Part shown: in pieces, positions 18,722-28,801 of the stretch
How the letters are laid out: each line of letters begins with the position of its first letter
Position numbering within the stretch: the stretch's first letter is position 1
Assembly: GCA_040285745.1 (NCBI GenBank)
Contig: JAUFOR010000002.1
Span: 1,178,001 to 1,242,000 of the forward strand
Direction of reading: 5' to 3'
Length of the DNA stretch: 64,000 bases
DNA from: Barthelona sp. PCE
Taxonomy: Eukaryota; Metamonada: BaSk clade
Notes under the pieces: generated by a model
What the model saw: only the letters and a program-made list of their open reading frames with translations
What the model was told of the DNA's origin: nothing
Database searches by the model: none
Program-made: the position numbers and the translations under genes

Positions 18722-20011
18722 ATGAAGGCAGCTGTGTTAGTTCTTGGAGAGCTGGGTCGAAGCCCCAGAATGCAGTATCATTGCCTGTCTTTAGCGAAAA
18801 GAAAAGCTGACGTTACTTTTATAGGCTATCCAGGATCAAATCCTCATCCAGAAATTATTGAAAACCATCGCATAACACAGAGGTACTTGCGCAGACCTCT
18901 AAAAAGGAGCGTACATGGATTGTTTTTTCCATTCTTAGCATTCTATAAGATTTTGTATCAATTCTTTAGCGTTCTGTGGGCTCTTTTACGGACCGATTTT
19001 GATCTATTGGTTATTCAAAATCCTCCTTGCATTCCTGTATTTTTTAGCGTCTTTTTTTACAAACTGTTAACGTTTTACAAGCGTTCAAAATACAAGATCT
19101 TGATTGATTGGCATAATCTCGGGTATTCTCTTCTTGGGTTACACCTAAGAGGTGCTTTAAGAAAGATAATAATGCCAATAGTCACTCTATATGAACATAT
19201 TTTTGGTCGTTGGGTTGGAGATTATCATATATGCGTGAGTCAGAAGTTTAAAGAATACTTGCAAGAGCGTCAAATTGATGCCACAGTCTTGTATGATCGT
19301 CCAAATTCTTTATTTCAACCACTATCCTTTGACGAGAAGAGAGATTTTTTTACAAAATACAAGAGCTTGTTATGTTTAGAGGATAATCACTTTGTCAGAA
19401 TAGACGCAAGCAGACAAACAGGACCTATTCGTATTGTATCTCCATATATTTTTGTAACTCCAACAAGCTATACTCCTGATGAAGATGTCAAAATGTTCCT
19501 TCGTGCTGCAGACATGCTTTCAGACTGCGAGTTTGAAGTTAGGTGTGTTATAACAGGTAAGGGACCGATGTATGATGAGATAGCTGAACTTGTTTCTGAG
19601 TTCAACGAAAAACACACAAATGTCAAATTTTCTCAAGCGTTTCTCCCAATAGAAGACTACCCCAAGCTGCTCAGCTGCGCAGACATGGGTGTCAGCTTCC
19701 ATTATAGTTCCAGTGGAATCGATCTACCTATGAAAGTTGTTGATATGTTTGGTGTAGGTCTACCCAGCGCTTCTATTGAATTTCCTGCTCTTCCTGAGCT
19801 TATCAGAGACAACGAGACAGGGTTTGTATTTAAGAACGAGGAGGACCTGAGCAATACAATGAAGATTTGTGCTCTTGATCCAGAATATTTAGCTGAAATC
19901 AGTCATAACATGAAGGAAGATGAGCATTCTTGTGATTGGGACACCCAATGGGACGCAAAAATGCCTGAATTGTTGAGTTTCTTTGAGGATATTTCCGTGA
20001 AGAATGATTAA
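18722..20011 (+). CDS. ALG1: ALG1-type beta-1,4-mannosyltransferase
   Basis: 429 residues, GT33 family. The N-terminus LVLGELGRSPRMQYH is the diagnostic ALG1 block. A hydrophobic ER segment follows at about 60-90 with the LVIQNPPCIP motif, then IDWHNLGYSLL, and near the C-terminus SSSGIDLPMKVVDMFG and a GLPSAS turn. ALG1 adds the first mannose to GlcNAc2-PP-dolichol on the cytosolic face of the ER. The product length fits the family (about 450). It shows that the organism builds at least a mannosylated lipid-linked glycan. Divergent from the pseudophosphatase gene, 129 bp away. Confidence 0.95.
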   Translation: MKAAVLVLGELGRSPRMQYHCLSLAKRKADVTFIGYPGSNPHPEIIENHRITQRYLRRPLKRSVHGLFFPFLAFYKILYQFFSVLWALLRTDFDLLVIQNPPCIPVFFSVFFYKLLTFYKRSKYKILIDWHNLGYSLLGLHLRGALRKIIMPIVTLYEHIFGRWVGDYHICVSQKFKEYLQERQIDATVLYDRPNSLFQPLSFDEKRDFFTKYKSLLCLEDNHFVRIDASRQTGPIRIVSPYIFVTPTSYTPDEDVKMFLRAADMLSDCEFEVRCVITGKGPMYDEIAELVSEFNEKHTNVKFSQAFLPIEDYPKLLSCADMGVSFHYSSSGIDLPMKVVDMFGVGLPSASIEFPALPELIRDNETGFVFKNEEDLSNTMKICALDPEYLAEISHNMKEDEHSCDWDTQWDAKMPELLSFFEDISVKND

Positions 20012-20349
20012 TTTTTGTAATCGAAATGCAAAAGTAGAGTTTTTATTAAAGAGTAAATATACTTTCCATTGTCTCAGAAACAATTTTTCGGTTTCAGTTC
20101 CTGAAAAGAAATGAAATATGCTCAAAAGTTCGTTAGAATCTCATTGATGATAGTAAAACGGTATTCAGCTTCATATTGTGATGCTTAACTTTTCAATATC
20201 CACATAAACACGGCAGAAATTATCAGCAAAATTGCATTGCAATCTACAGTTTTGCTTTTACTTTATTCTCTTATTTGGGCATTTTTGAACTGCGTATTTT
20301 GGCTTATTTTTGTTTTTTGCAACGGGAACTTACATTTAGACGCTATTTT
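20012..20349. other. Intergenic
   Basis: 338 bases between two plus-strand genes. It holds the 3' end of ALG1 and the promoter of the next gene; no other signal is seen. Confidence 0.5.
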
Positions 20350-21183
20350 ATGATATACCAACATTCTGATCCTACGAACTCTGCTGAGCATGGCACTTTT
20401 AGGTTCATATATCCTAAGAACGACGTCCAGGAATCGTGTTATCTGCTGATCAGCTCAGACTGGTCAAGAAGAATCCCAATGTACCGTCGTGGGAGAAAAG
20501 AGCACTATCAGTGTCTTGTTCAGCTGAACATGAACACTGTTTACGAGTTCAGGTTCTTCGTGGATGGAAACTTCACATCTTTGCACTGGTGGAACCATCG
20601 TGGCACGTATAACAACAACGTTCTTTACACAAGTGTTCCACCAATTGCATACAGTCAGATCATCAGGGAAGATGCCGTTGATGACCCTGTATGGGACATC
20701 CGGATGTTATTTGGTGAAGAGATGGATGAATGTATGAGAGAAGTTGATTTTTTGTTCAATCATGCCATTCATGAGGGTAAAAACCACGCTAAATACCACG
20801 GACATGCTGTCTACATAACTGGAAACTGGGATAACTGGAAAACACCACATTTAATGGACAATTTATCGCATACATCATGGCGTACATGTTTTACCTTACC
20901 ACCAGCTACTTATGAGTTCAAGTTTTGCAACGAGGACAAGACATGTTGGTGGGTAAACCCTGATTACCCAACTGTGCACACTGAAGAAGGATTTGTCAAT
21001 AATGTCCTGACTGTTGATGCGGAATATGAATATCGTTTAGACATGTTACATTCATCACCGTTGGGGCAAAAGGGCCAGCTGAATTTACAAAGAGCGCATG
21101 GTGTTACTCCAGCTGTGAAGAATCTCTTTACAGAGGTAGAAGGTGCCGGTTTAGGTGCTAGTCCAATTGAGAATTGGATGTAA
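20350..21183 (+). CDS. Protein with two glycogen-binding (AMPK-beta/CBM48-like) modules
   Basis: 277 residues from the ATG at 20350; the frame is open upstream but without an ATG. Two related beta-sandwich modules are visible. The first, residues 20-90, has YLLISSDWSRRIPM, YEFRFFVDG and aromatic residues. The second, about 155-230, has HAVYITGNWDNWKT, then YEFKFCNEDKTCWW and a Val-Asn-Asn turn, matching the GNWDNW and YEFKF pattern of AMPK glycogen-binding domains. No kinase or catalytic domain is present. It is probably a starch- or glycogen-binding adaptor. The last 50 residues are unstructured. Confidence 0.75.
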   Translation: MIYQHSDPTNSAEHGTFRFIYPKNDVQESCYLLISSDWSRRIPMYRRGRKEHYQCLVQLNMNTVYEFRFFVDGNFTSLHWWNHRGTYNNNVLYTSVPPIAYSQIIREDAVDDPVWDIRMLFGEEMDECMREVDFLFNHAIHEGKNHAKYHGHAVYITGNWDNWKTPHLMDNLSHTSWRTCFTLPPATYEFKFCNEDKTCWWVNPDYPTVHTEEGFVNNVLTVDAEYEYRLDMLHSSPLGQKGQLNLQRAHGVTPAVKNLFTEVEGAGLGASPIENWM

Positions 21184-21283
21184 AGCTTTACTATTGTTTT
21201 TGATTTTGCTCTTGTCATGTCAGACTGAGTAACCTTATTAATTGATTGATTTTTAATTGATATTAAATTGATGTAGAAAAAAA

Positions 21284-22030
21284 TTAGAGCATATCTTCCT
21301 TAATGAAGCGGTTTCCTTCTGAACTTTCATTGTTGTAGTAATATCTCAATCGGCCAAAGCGGGTCTTGCTATTGGATTCCGTTTCTGTTTCAGCTGTAGC
21401 TGCGATAACCTTTCGTTGTGAAGGAACAGCCGCAGATGTTGTTTGTGTGACTTTGGCAGCAGTCTCGTAATAAGCAGCATCCCTGCGCTCGTCTTCAGTG
21501 ATCTCTTGACAGTCTAACACCTTTAAATTGGGGAATTTTCCTGCACAAAACTTCCTAAAACGAACATACCTTAATCTGGCATCCTGATCAGAAACAGGTG
21601 CAAGAAAGTCATTGCAGGGGTTGAAAAGAAGAGATAGATACTCCAACTGCGGTGCTTTTAATGCCAAATCCTCAATAAATTCAACATTCTCAAGATAATT
21701 CTTATTCAAACTGAGAGTCTTTAAATGAGGCAAAATATGTGGTAGTTCCAAGTCTGTGAGCCCATTCTCATCAAGAGTAAGCGTCTCTAGATTTTCAAAC
21801 TGAAGAGATTCCAAATTTGACAGTTGGTTACCTGTTAAATCCAAGCTGATCACGCTTAGCGGATCTGTTATCTCAGGTACATTCCCCAATGCTTGCCCTA
21901 TGAACTGATGAGTCATGAGTTGTGTGTTGAAAAGGGTGTTTTTTTTGTATTTGTTTGTAGCATCCTTTTGCCAAACAGTCCAACTGTTTGTGATCATCAA
22001 GTTTGGTAGGGGCGTCGATTTACTGTACAT
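21284..22030 (-). CDS. Leucine-rich repeat protein, LRMDA/LRRC-like
   Basis: 248 residues. Five short LRRs of the SDS22 type lie between residues 60 and 140 (ISLDLTGNQLSNLESL, LETLTLDENGLTDLEL, LKTLSLNKNYLENVEF, LEYLSLLFNPC). After the last repeat, a cap with RYVRFRKFCAGKFPNLKVLD follows, the LRR cap typical of ciliary and U2A'-like LRR proteins. The C-terminal third is Thr/Glu-rich. It is probably a protein-protein scaffold. Orthology is not certain. Confidence 0.8.
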   Translation of the reverse strand: MYSKSTPLPNLMITNSWTVWQKDATNKYKKNTLFNTQLMTHQFIGQALGNVPEITDPLSVISLDLTGNQLSNLESLQFENLETLTLDENGLTDLELPHILPHLKTLSLNKNYLENVEFIEDLALKAPQLEYLSLLFNPCNDFLAPVSDQDARLRYVRFRKFCAGKFPNLKVLDCQEITEDERRDAAYYETAAKVTQTTSAAVPSQRKVIAATAETETESNSKTRFGRLRYYYNNESSEGNRFIKEDML

Positions 22031-22319
22031 TTCAGCGTTTTTTGGCTTACTATGTACAATTTATTTTGTTATTGGATTTATTTTAGGTAAAGGGCTTCTT
22101 TAAAAATGTTTCTCAATCCAAACCTTTGTAGACAGCAATGATAATCATACAACCCCAAGTGAAGAATGGTGTTGAATTGTCATCCTTTTGTATCAGTGGT
22201 TAAGTAACTGGAATTAAAATTTCTTCACTGAATGTGGTTGTATTCTGTAAGTTAATTTTGGCTATTTAGCAATCATTACACTGTAAGGCAGATTCCCAAA
22301 ATTATACTGAAGTAGGTTT
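22031..22319. other. Intergenic, start of hairpin-rich region
   Basis: This is the first part of a 775-base gap between divergent genes. It probably holds the LRR gene promoter. No ORF or tRNA is seen. Confidence 0.4.
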
Positions 22320-22710
22320 ACTGACGTCGGGGAACGCTCACACGGGAAGGATCGCCTTCAGGTTTGGAGTGTGTTTCGTCCAGGAATTGGATTAATACCC
22401 TTTTTTTAAAAAGGGGAAAAATTAAATATGTCGGGTTCCAGGAACACCATCCACACAAGAAGGTTCACTTCGCCCCCCTCCGTGGTTTATTACCCCAAGT
22501 AAAGTCTGAAGGCTAGTGCCTATGTCTCCGATATTGGAAAATGAGTTTTCAGCACAAATAAAGATAATTGTACCGTAAGATAGCATCTATGACACGAAGG
22601 ATTGTAATGACGACACGCAAAGTTACAATTGCAAAGGTCCAAAAAAGTGGACCCAAAGATGGTGTTGAAAAAGCGGTTCTTATGCTTTTGCCGGACCGAA
22701 ATTTGGATTA
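22320..22710. ncRNA. Possible structured non-coding RNA
   Basis: There is no gene here, but five perfect hairpins sit within about 345 bases: 22346-22359 (5-bp stem, ATCG loop), 22398-22415 (8-bp), 22601-22629 (7-bp), 22636-22653 (5-bp) and 22669-22689 (6-bp). Base composition is less AT-rich than usual for gaps here, with GC-rich blocks at 22326-22378 and 22430-22500. A conserved CR-I-like GGGAAGG occurs at 22344-22350, as in RNase P RNA, but I could not find the partner region, so class and strand stay open. Confidence 0.3.
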
Positions 22711-22805
22711 AAAATCGACAGTTAGTTAAAATTTACTCTCCAACCCTCTTCTAATATGCTTTTTGCAATATATCTTTTTCTTCAACTTTTTTTTGTGTCT
22801 CAATC

Positions 22806-25442
22806 ATGTCAGTTGTACATTATTGGGAAGGTAAAGCCAAAATGTACGCTAAAGCTGTTTGGAAGCATCCTTTCATTTTTGCTTTTGTTGGTATCGTGTT
22901 AGGTGTGTTTTTATCTTTGAATTTTGCAAACATAGAGAGCAATAACGAAATGTCAAGCATGCTTCCTGAAGGCGTTGCGACAATTACTATGTTGCAAGAT
23001 AGCAACTCCTTATTTGCTGCAGGAGGATCTCTTGCTTTCTTAGTTTCTGTTTGGGACGATAACAATAACGTCATCACCAAGGATTATCTTCTTGCAGTTT
23101 GGGATCTTTTGGAGGATGTCAAGTGGTCTAATCACACAACTGATTACTGCATGCTTGTCTCTGGTTCCACAGATATTTGTCTCGAACCAGGACCCTTAAT
23201 GCTTTGGGACAATCGCACCGAGCTTGCTAATGATCCAGATGTTCTTGCAACAATTAATGCTCGCGAAGGTTCTGCTACGAAATTGGGAATTGTTTTTGCG
23301 AGAGAAGATTATTTTGGAGAAATAGTTGAATCAGGCGGAGATATTGTTTCAGCACACGGCTTCATAATTAATGTTGTATTAAAGAAGACCAGTAGTTCAT
23401 ATGATTACATTGATGTTATGTATGACAGTTTTTCAAAACATAATTTTGCAGGGACTGTATTATCTGATGCTAGAAAAGGAGCCTTATCGATGACCGTTTT
23501 CCAAGATGAAATGAACAAAGAATTGGAATCGAGCGGTTCACTGATGGCTGGTGGTTTTGTGATTATGATTATCTTTTTGTTTATCGTTAACGGTGGTTAT
23601 AATTGGGTTACTTCTCGTCACTTGCTCACAATTGCTGGTATCTCAATCATTGGGCTTTCTATTCTCAGTGGTTATGGTGCTGCAGCCTATTTTGGTGCAT
23701 ACAGTAATCCTCTTTCAGTAGCAGCAGCGCTTCTTGTTCTTGGTCTTTCTGCAGACGCAATTCTTCTCGAAAATGCTGCCGCAGAAGCCGCTCACCGTAG
23801 ATATGGTTTTGGAACAGAAGCTGGATTCGTAGATATGATTTCGCACGCACTTCCTCCTATTATTATGACTAATATCTCAGATGCTTGTGCATTTGCCGTT
23901 GGTCTCTCGAGTAATATTCTCAACATTCGCGACTTTAGTATTTTAGCGTCATCGTGCTCTATATTGTGTCTCCTCTTCCATTCTTTGATTTATGTACCTT
24001 TATTATCATTGGATGAGCGCAGAATAGGTGCAGGTCGCAACTCTTTGATGCCATGCATTCGTCACGACATTACCGAGCTTGAAAAGAAGCTTATGGTTGA
24101 TGTTACTAAGAGTGTTACTCTTGACGAAAATGTTTCATCAGATTCGGATAAAGTCAAGGAAGAAATTGCAATGCCATTGAAGAAACAAGGATTTTGGTAC
24201 AATTATAGCCGTTTTATTTCACATCCATTTGTACGAATCCTTATTTGGCTGGTATTCTTCGGTGGGTGTGCGTATGGTGTCTATCATGCCAATAGTCTCA
24301 GTACAGATCTACCTGAGTATGAGCTGTTACCACAGAATTCTCCCACACGTCACTTTATGTTTGATATGGACAAGTTCGCATCAGGTCTTGAGCCCAGTAT
24401 AGTTTGTGTTAATTGTCGATATTATGATAAAGATATACAGGCGCAGTTCAATACAATCATTAACGCATTCAATTCGTCGTCTGCTTGCAAGATTGAATCG
24501 ATAGGATCACAGTTATTCAAGTCCCTTGCTGCCTCTTTGGCTATCAATCCTTCGTTAGCCACGTGTATGGACGGTTCAATGTTTCCTCTGAACCAGACGT
24601 GTATGGATTTGGTTCTTGGTACAATTTTGTCAGTTGAACTGTATGAGCAGGCTTTCGGTTCTTCCATTGCCCTTGGTACGGCTGGAGATTTTTCCACCAT
24701 GAAGGCCTTCCGTGTTACAATCAGTTCGGAGGATTTCGAAGGAGATGAGGCAGGTAACGATCTACTTAGTGCGTTTATGGAAGTATTTGAAGGTGAAACT
24801 GTGCAGAATGCTCTTGATGTCATTAAACAGTCTCCATTGGACTCTACAAAGGAGGTTAAACTGCTCCTCGCTGATAGCATGGCTCCATATCTGGAACAAG
24901 CCGCTACAACAATCCCAACAGCCTTAACAAGTGTAGGATATGGTTTAGGCATTATTTTCTTGGTGTCTACACTGTTCTTAGGTCATCCCATTCTTTGCGC
25001 TTTACTTGTTTTCCTTATTCTTGTGTTAGATGGTAATATAGTTGCTATTATGATTATTCGTGGTCAAAATTTCACTACTGTAACTAGCATTTGTGTTTTA
25101 GTTTCATGTGGTGTGGCAATTGATTTATCTGCACATGTTTTGCATTTATTTATGGCTAAAAGACAGCAATATTCATCAACAAAGGATGTGTTGCAATCAT
25201 GTTTCACAAGATTAGGTGCAGCTGTTATTAACAGTGCGTTTACAACCTGGTTGGGTATTAGTTTATGTTTGTTTGGCAATTTCTTATTCCTTTCTTTCTT
25301 CTGGTCAATGACATACATTGTTGGTGGAGGTTTATTAGTTGCTATGGTTATCTTACCTACTTTTCTTTCATTATTCCCAGATGCCAAATATGATATGACA
25401 AAGAAAGTTGAGCTAGAACCTGCAAGACAAATTGTTGTTTAA
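22806..25442 (+). CDS. RND-superfamily permease with sterol-sensing-type core (Patched/Dispatched-like)
   Basis: 878 residues with a two-half RND layout: TM1 at 20-40, a lumenal domain, TM2-6 at 250-405, a loop, TM7 at 475-495, a second lumenal domain, and TM8-12 at 715-860. The TM4 motif is GLSADAILLENAAAEAAHR and the TM10 motif is GVAIDLSAHVLHLF. Each keeps the Asp used for proton coupling in RND proteins, where Patched has GVDD. The lumenal domains contain several Cys, suggesting disulfides. Likely a lipid or sterol transporter of the secretory or plasma membrane; the substrate is unknown. Confidence 0.82.
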   Translation: MSVVHYWEGKAKMYAKAVWKHPFIFAFVGIVLGVFLSLNFANIESNNEMSSMLPEGVATITMLQDSNSLFAAGGSLAFLVSVWDDNNNVITKDYLLAVWDLLEDVKWSNHTTDYCMLVSGSTDICLEPGPLMLWDNRTELANDPDVLATINAREGSATKLGIVFAREDYFGEIVESGGDIVSAHGFIINVVLKKTSSSYDYIDVMYDSFSKHNFAGTVLSDARKGALSMTVFQDEMNKELESSGSLMAGGFVIMIIFLFIVNGGYNWVTSRHLLTIAGISIIGLSILSGYGAAAYFGAYSNPLSVAAALLVLGLSADAILLENAAAEAAHRRYGFGTEAGFVDMISHALPPIIMTNISDACAFAVGLSSNILNIRDFSILASSCSILCLLFHSLIYVPLLSLDERRIGAGRNSLMPCIRHDITELEKKLMVDVTKSVTLDENVSSDSDKVKEEIAMPLKKQGFWYNYSRFISHPFVRILIWLVFFGGCAYGVYHANSLSTDLPEYELLPQNSPTRHFMFDMDKFASGLEPSIVCVNCRYYDKDIQAQFNTIINAFNSSSACKIESIGSQLFKSLAASLAINPSLATCMDGSMFPLNQTCMDLVLGTILSVELYEQAFGSSIALGTAGDFSTMKAFRVTISSEDFEGDEAGNDLLSAFMEVFEGETVQNALDVIKQSPLDSTKEVKLLLADSMAPYLEQAATTIPTALTSVGYGLGIIFLVSTLFLGHPILCALLVFLILVLDGNIVAIMIIRGQNFTTVTSICVLVSCGVAIDLSAHVLHLFMAKRQQYSSTKDVLQSCFTRLGAAVINSAFTTWLGISLCLFGNFLFLSFFWSMTYIVGGGLLVAMVILPTFLSLFPDAKYDMTKKVELEPARQIVV

Positions 25443-25472
25443 AAAATAAATATTATCTTTTGTATAAATCAA

Positions 25473-26114
25473 TTAGAGCTTTACAGAAAACAGATGAGTG
25501 TGGCCATTTTCAAAAACATCTATACTATGTACTTCTTCCCATTCACCAGTATCATTATTGTGATAAAACTTTGGTTTTAGATTGATAAAATCTTTGAAAT
25601 AGACACTCATAAATGAAGAAACGAAAGTTTCAAATTGATCACAATAAACTGTGATAGTTTCAAAACTCGTTAACTTTGGATACTGTTTTGTGGGCATTAG
25701 TGTACAATAAGATGATTTCTTCCTTAAAAGAAAATGAAAAGAGTCGTTAGATAAAGTTTTTATCTTTCGATTATGAATATCTGTAATTGTTGAACCTTTT
25801 TCCCTTTTATCGTCGTTTTCGTGTTGCAAATGGTACAGTCCTGGTAAGGATTTGACAGAATCAGGGATAATATCGTTTTGTGTAGTCTGTTTTAATTCTT
25901 CTCTCAAAAGAGGCGGTGCGGGAATGTCCATATCCCTTAAATCAAAGATAGCTTTCTGAAAGGGATCTTCAGACACCTTAGGAGGCCCCACATTACTTAA
26001 ATCAGGATAAAATCCGCTGGGAAAGAAGAATGATGCAACTGGAGGTGCTTCGATCGGAGGCGGGATGAATTCCACGTCGGGAAGCATGATAGGTGAATTA
26101 TCGTCCACGTCCAT
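25473..26114 (-). CDS. Protein of unknown function
   Basis: 213 residues from the ATG at 26114; an upstream in-frame ATG at 26156 would overlap the divergent gene. The N-terminal 50 are Pro-rich (IPPPIEAPPV), and the C-terminal 100 have alternating strands and helices. I do not recognise it. Its start lies 19 bases from the start of the next plus-strand gene, so the two genes must share a promoter. Confidence 0.65.
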   Translation of the reverse strand: MDVDDNSPIMLPDVEFIPPPIEAPPVASFFFPSGFYPDLSNVGPPKVSEDPFQKAIFDLRDMDIPAPPLLREELKQTTQNDIIPDSVKSLPGLYHLQHENDDKREKGSTITDIHNRKIKTLSNDSFHFLLRKKSSYCTLMPTKQYPKLTSFETITVYCDQFETFVSSFMSVYFKDFINLKPKFYHNNDTGEWEEVHSIDVFENGHTHLFSVKL

Positions 26115-26133
26115 TATGAAATGGATAATAAAT

Positions 26134-26595
26134 ATGTCTACGCTTTTAAAACCCATTTTCTACAATCATGATTTGATTATGGACTTTAAAAAAGCATTAA
26201 ACAAACCCCATGCTGATTTATCAACACTCATGGGCAAACTTACACCTCCACAAGAATTTTTTGAGGTATTAGAGAACGAAAACAGGATTAAAAAGAAGGC
26301 TCTAGATGATGAAATAGAAGTTATATTGCTTCCAAAGGGTAAAAAAAGTATTCCTGCATACCTGATTGATGATTCTGAAGAAGATATTTTTTCTGACATT
26401 TCAGAGTCTGATTCAGAAGCTGAGAATGACATTCCTCTTGCAGAGGGCGTTACTCTTGTTCCACTTCAGCCATTTTCGGATACTCTGTCAGGTATCACAA
26501 TGGATGTTCCCTTAAAAGAGCGTAATTTGGGAGGGAGGGATCCAGGCAAAGTTTTGAATCCTGAATTTTCCGGTAATCTTACTGTTTTTGCCTAA
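26134..26595 (+). CDS. Small acidic protein of unknown function
   Basis: 153 residues from the ATG at 26134, a start chosen to avoid the divergent gene; ATGs at 26065 and 26116 are also in frame. It has a Lys-rich first third, an acidic Ser/Asp/Glu stretch (EEDIFSDISESDSEAEND) and a hydrophobic C-terminus. No domain is recognised. It is not a shadow frame, since it continues well past the end of the overlap. Confidence 0.6.
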   Translation: MSTLLKPIFYNHDLIMDFKKALNKPHADLSTLMGKLTPPQEFFEVLENENRIKKKALDDEIEVILLPKGKKSIPAYLIDDSEEDIFSDISESDSEAENDIPLAEGVTLVPLQPFSDTLSGITMDVPLKERNLGGRDPGKVLNPEFSGNLTVFA

Positions 26596-26744
26596 ATGAA
26601 CAGATTCCCGTTTTTTTTTTATATGTTTTGATTTTTTGATTTTTGATCCCATTTTATGGACGGAATATAGGCATGCCCAACATAAACATCATCCAATAAA
26701 AATAATGAGCTGCTTTTAGCATTATCCTCTTTCTTTATAGTGAG

Positions 26745-28799
26745 ATGACTGATAAGATAGATAGTCTCATTGAGGGCATTTTGAATAAGCACAAGAACCT
26801 AGCAATGACGGTGGAAGACCTACCGCGTGGCGAAGAGCGACAACTCGCTTTAAGTTACGACGTTTATGAACAATTCAGTGAATCTACAAGCGCACGGCTA
26901 TTAAACGTTGTCAACCAGATGAAACGACTTGCATCAAGTGGTTTTGAGGATGGTGAACAATTGAATAATACTTTCAGTGATTTTGACAGTGTTTTAGATG
27001 ATTTTCCTCAGTTAAGCGAGTTTTTAGACGATATATACACTCGTATCGATTCATATTTGTACGAAAACGTAACACACAAAAAGAATGAAAGTTTTGAGAA
27101 CAGTGTTGTTCGTGAAGCACAAAGAACCAAGCCTCAGATGGCATACGGTTTCCACATCGACAACTCGCTTGAACCCTGGAGTCATAAGCTCACGGAGAAG
27201 CCTAACGCTATGGTGTCACTTGAAGAGAGTGATAACAATCATCCTTACCTCAAAGAAATTGAGAGTTTTTCTGCCCCTGAAGATTGGTTCAAGCAGAAGC
27301 CCGTGCCCCCGCTGCCAGCACTCCATGAAACACGTTTTGTATGGGTGAGCACACCTGAACAGCTCACTGATTTGATTAATGTACTCAATTCAGTGGAAGT
27401 GTTTGCTTTAGATCTGGAACACCACTCATACCGTACGTATTACGGCATCACATGTTTGTTGCAGATATCAACGATGGATACAGACTTTATTATTGACACA
27501 CTGTCACTCTGGCATCACATGCAAATGTTTTTAGACCCCTTTACCAACCCGAAGATCTTAAAGATTGTGCATGGTTGTAACAACGATATTCTCTGGCTGC
27601 AGCGTGACTTCTCCCTTTATCTTGTTGGTGTTTTTGATACAGGTCAGGCAGCACGTGTCTTGGGGTTGAACAGCTTCTCACTTTCATTTTTGCTAAAGTT
27701 ACACCACAATGTTATCACTGACAAGCGTTTCCAGATGGCGGACTGGCGTCGTCGCCCCTTAACGGAAGAGCTGGTCAAGTATGCAAGGACTGATACTCAT
27801 TATTTAATTAATTCTTTCTTCAAACTGCGATTATCTCTCACGGAGAACCAAATGCAGCGTATATTCATGCTAAGTCAGCAGGTATGCGGTATTCCGTATG
27901 TTAAGGCAGAGTTTAACACAAAAGATTATCAGCGAATGTTTAAGCCATCCGTTCTTCGTACTTTGGATCGCAGACAACACGCCCTGGCTGAGAAGCTATA
28001 CGAGTGGAGAGATTCTATCGCGAGGGACTGTGACGAATCGCCTGATTATGTCATCCCAGCGCGTTCATTCCGAACACTGACGTTGGAACACAAGATCACT
28101 TCTATTGACAACATGTTCCGTGTTTGTGAACCAGTCCCTCCCCTTGTTCGAATCTATGCAGAGGAGCTTTTTTCTGTAATTACGAATTATGACCAACGTG
28201 CCTCAATCACATCCAGTATTTCCAGTGTAAGCAGCTTTGAAACGTATATTCCTACATCAGAGACTGTCGAGTCACTGAATAAGAAGCGTGCTATTAGCGT
28301 AATGGAAGGCGTTAAGATTCACAACGCATTGAATTTGGAAATCATTGACACAAGTCAGGAATTAAAACAATTTTACGATGAACATGGAACGAGATTAAGC
28401 ACGAGCACTTTACTAACATCAGCAGAAGGAGGACCAACTACTCAGAGTATCCACCAAGAGCTAGGGGAAGTTTACGACATGGCGATAAGCACAATGCCAT
28501 TGGCTTATTCAAAAGAAGTCATGGCAAGATTGGAGCGTCTAGGAAATCGATTAATTGCAGTAGATAATGAGAAACCAAAAAATAACAGTATAACGGACGA
28601 ATTGGTTAACAAACATTTACCTAAAGCAATTGATGATGTTTTTAGAAATGCTAGAAGTACAAACTCAACATCTAATACTGTTAAAACGATCCGAAAATCT
28701 GTTGTTAAACAGAATAATACGATAAAAAATACACAACGTACACGGAAAAAAAAGGTGCCTCAGTATAGAGATAGTATTAAAGTGAGAAGAAATAAATAA
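26745..28799 (+). CDS. RRP6: Exosome nuclease Rrp6/EXOSC10
   Basis: 684 residues. The DEDD-Y exonuclease domain has D223 and E225 (ALDLEHHS), D281 (NNDILWLQRDF), and Y346 and D350 (YARTDTHYL); all catalytic residues are intact. An HRDC-like helical domain follows (RRQHALAEKLYEWRD, residues 405-480). The N-terminal 130 residues match the PMC2NT region, and the last 90 are Lys/Asn-rich, as expected for a nuclear protein. Rrp6 trims and degrades nuclear RNA 3'-to-5' with the exosome. Confidence 0.95.
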   Translation: MTDKIDSLIEGILNKHKNLAMTVEDLPRGEERQLALSYDVYEQFSESTSARLLNVVNQMKRLASSGFEDGEQLNNTFSDFDSVLDDFPQLSEFLDDIYTRIDSYLYENVTHKKNESFENSVVREAQRTKPQMAYGFHIDNSLEPWSHKLTEKPNAMVSLEESDNNHPYLKEIESFSAPEDWFKQKPVPPLPALHETRFVWVSTPEQLTDLINVLNSVEVFALDLEHHSYRTYYGITCLLQISTMDTDFIIDTLSLWHHMQMFLDPFTNPKILKIVHGCNNDILWLQRDFSLYLVGVFDTGQAARVLGLNSFSLSFLLKLHHNVITDKRFQMADWRRRPLTEELVKYARTDTHYLINSFFKLRLSLTENQMQRIFMLSQQVCGIPYVKAEFNTKDYQRMFKPSVLRTLDRRQHALAEKLYEWRDSIARDCDESPDYVIPARSFRTLTLEHKITSIDNMFRVCEPVPPLVRIYAEELFSVITNYDQRASITSSISSVSSFETYIPTSETVESLNKKRAISVMEGVKIHNALNLEIIDTSQELKQFYDEHGTRLSTSTLLTSAEGGPTTQSIHQELGEVYDMAISTMPLAYSKEVMARLERLGNRLIAVDNEKPKNNSITDELVNKHLPKAIDDVFRNARSTNSTSNTVKTIRKSVVKQNNTIKNTQRTRKKKVPQYRDSIKVRRNK

Positions 28800-28801
28800 A
28801 A

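Noticed and set aside
22560-22630. U6 snRNA-like stretch (AGATAGCAT and GACACGCAAA)
   Set aside because: The invariant ACAGAGA box is missing and the spacing is wrong. The likeness is short and may be chance.
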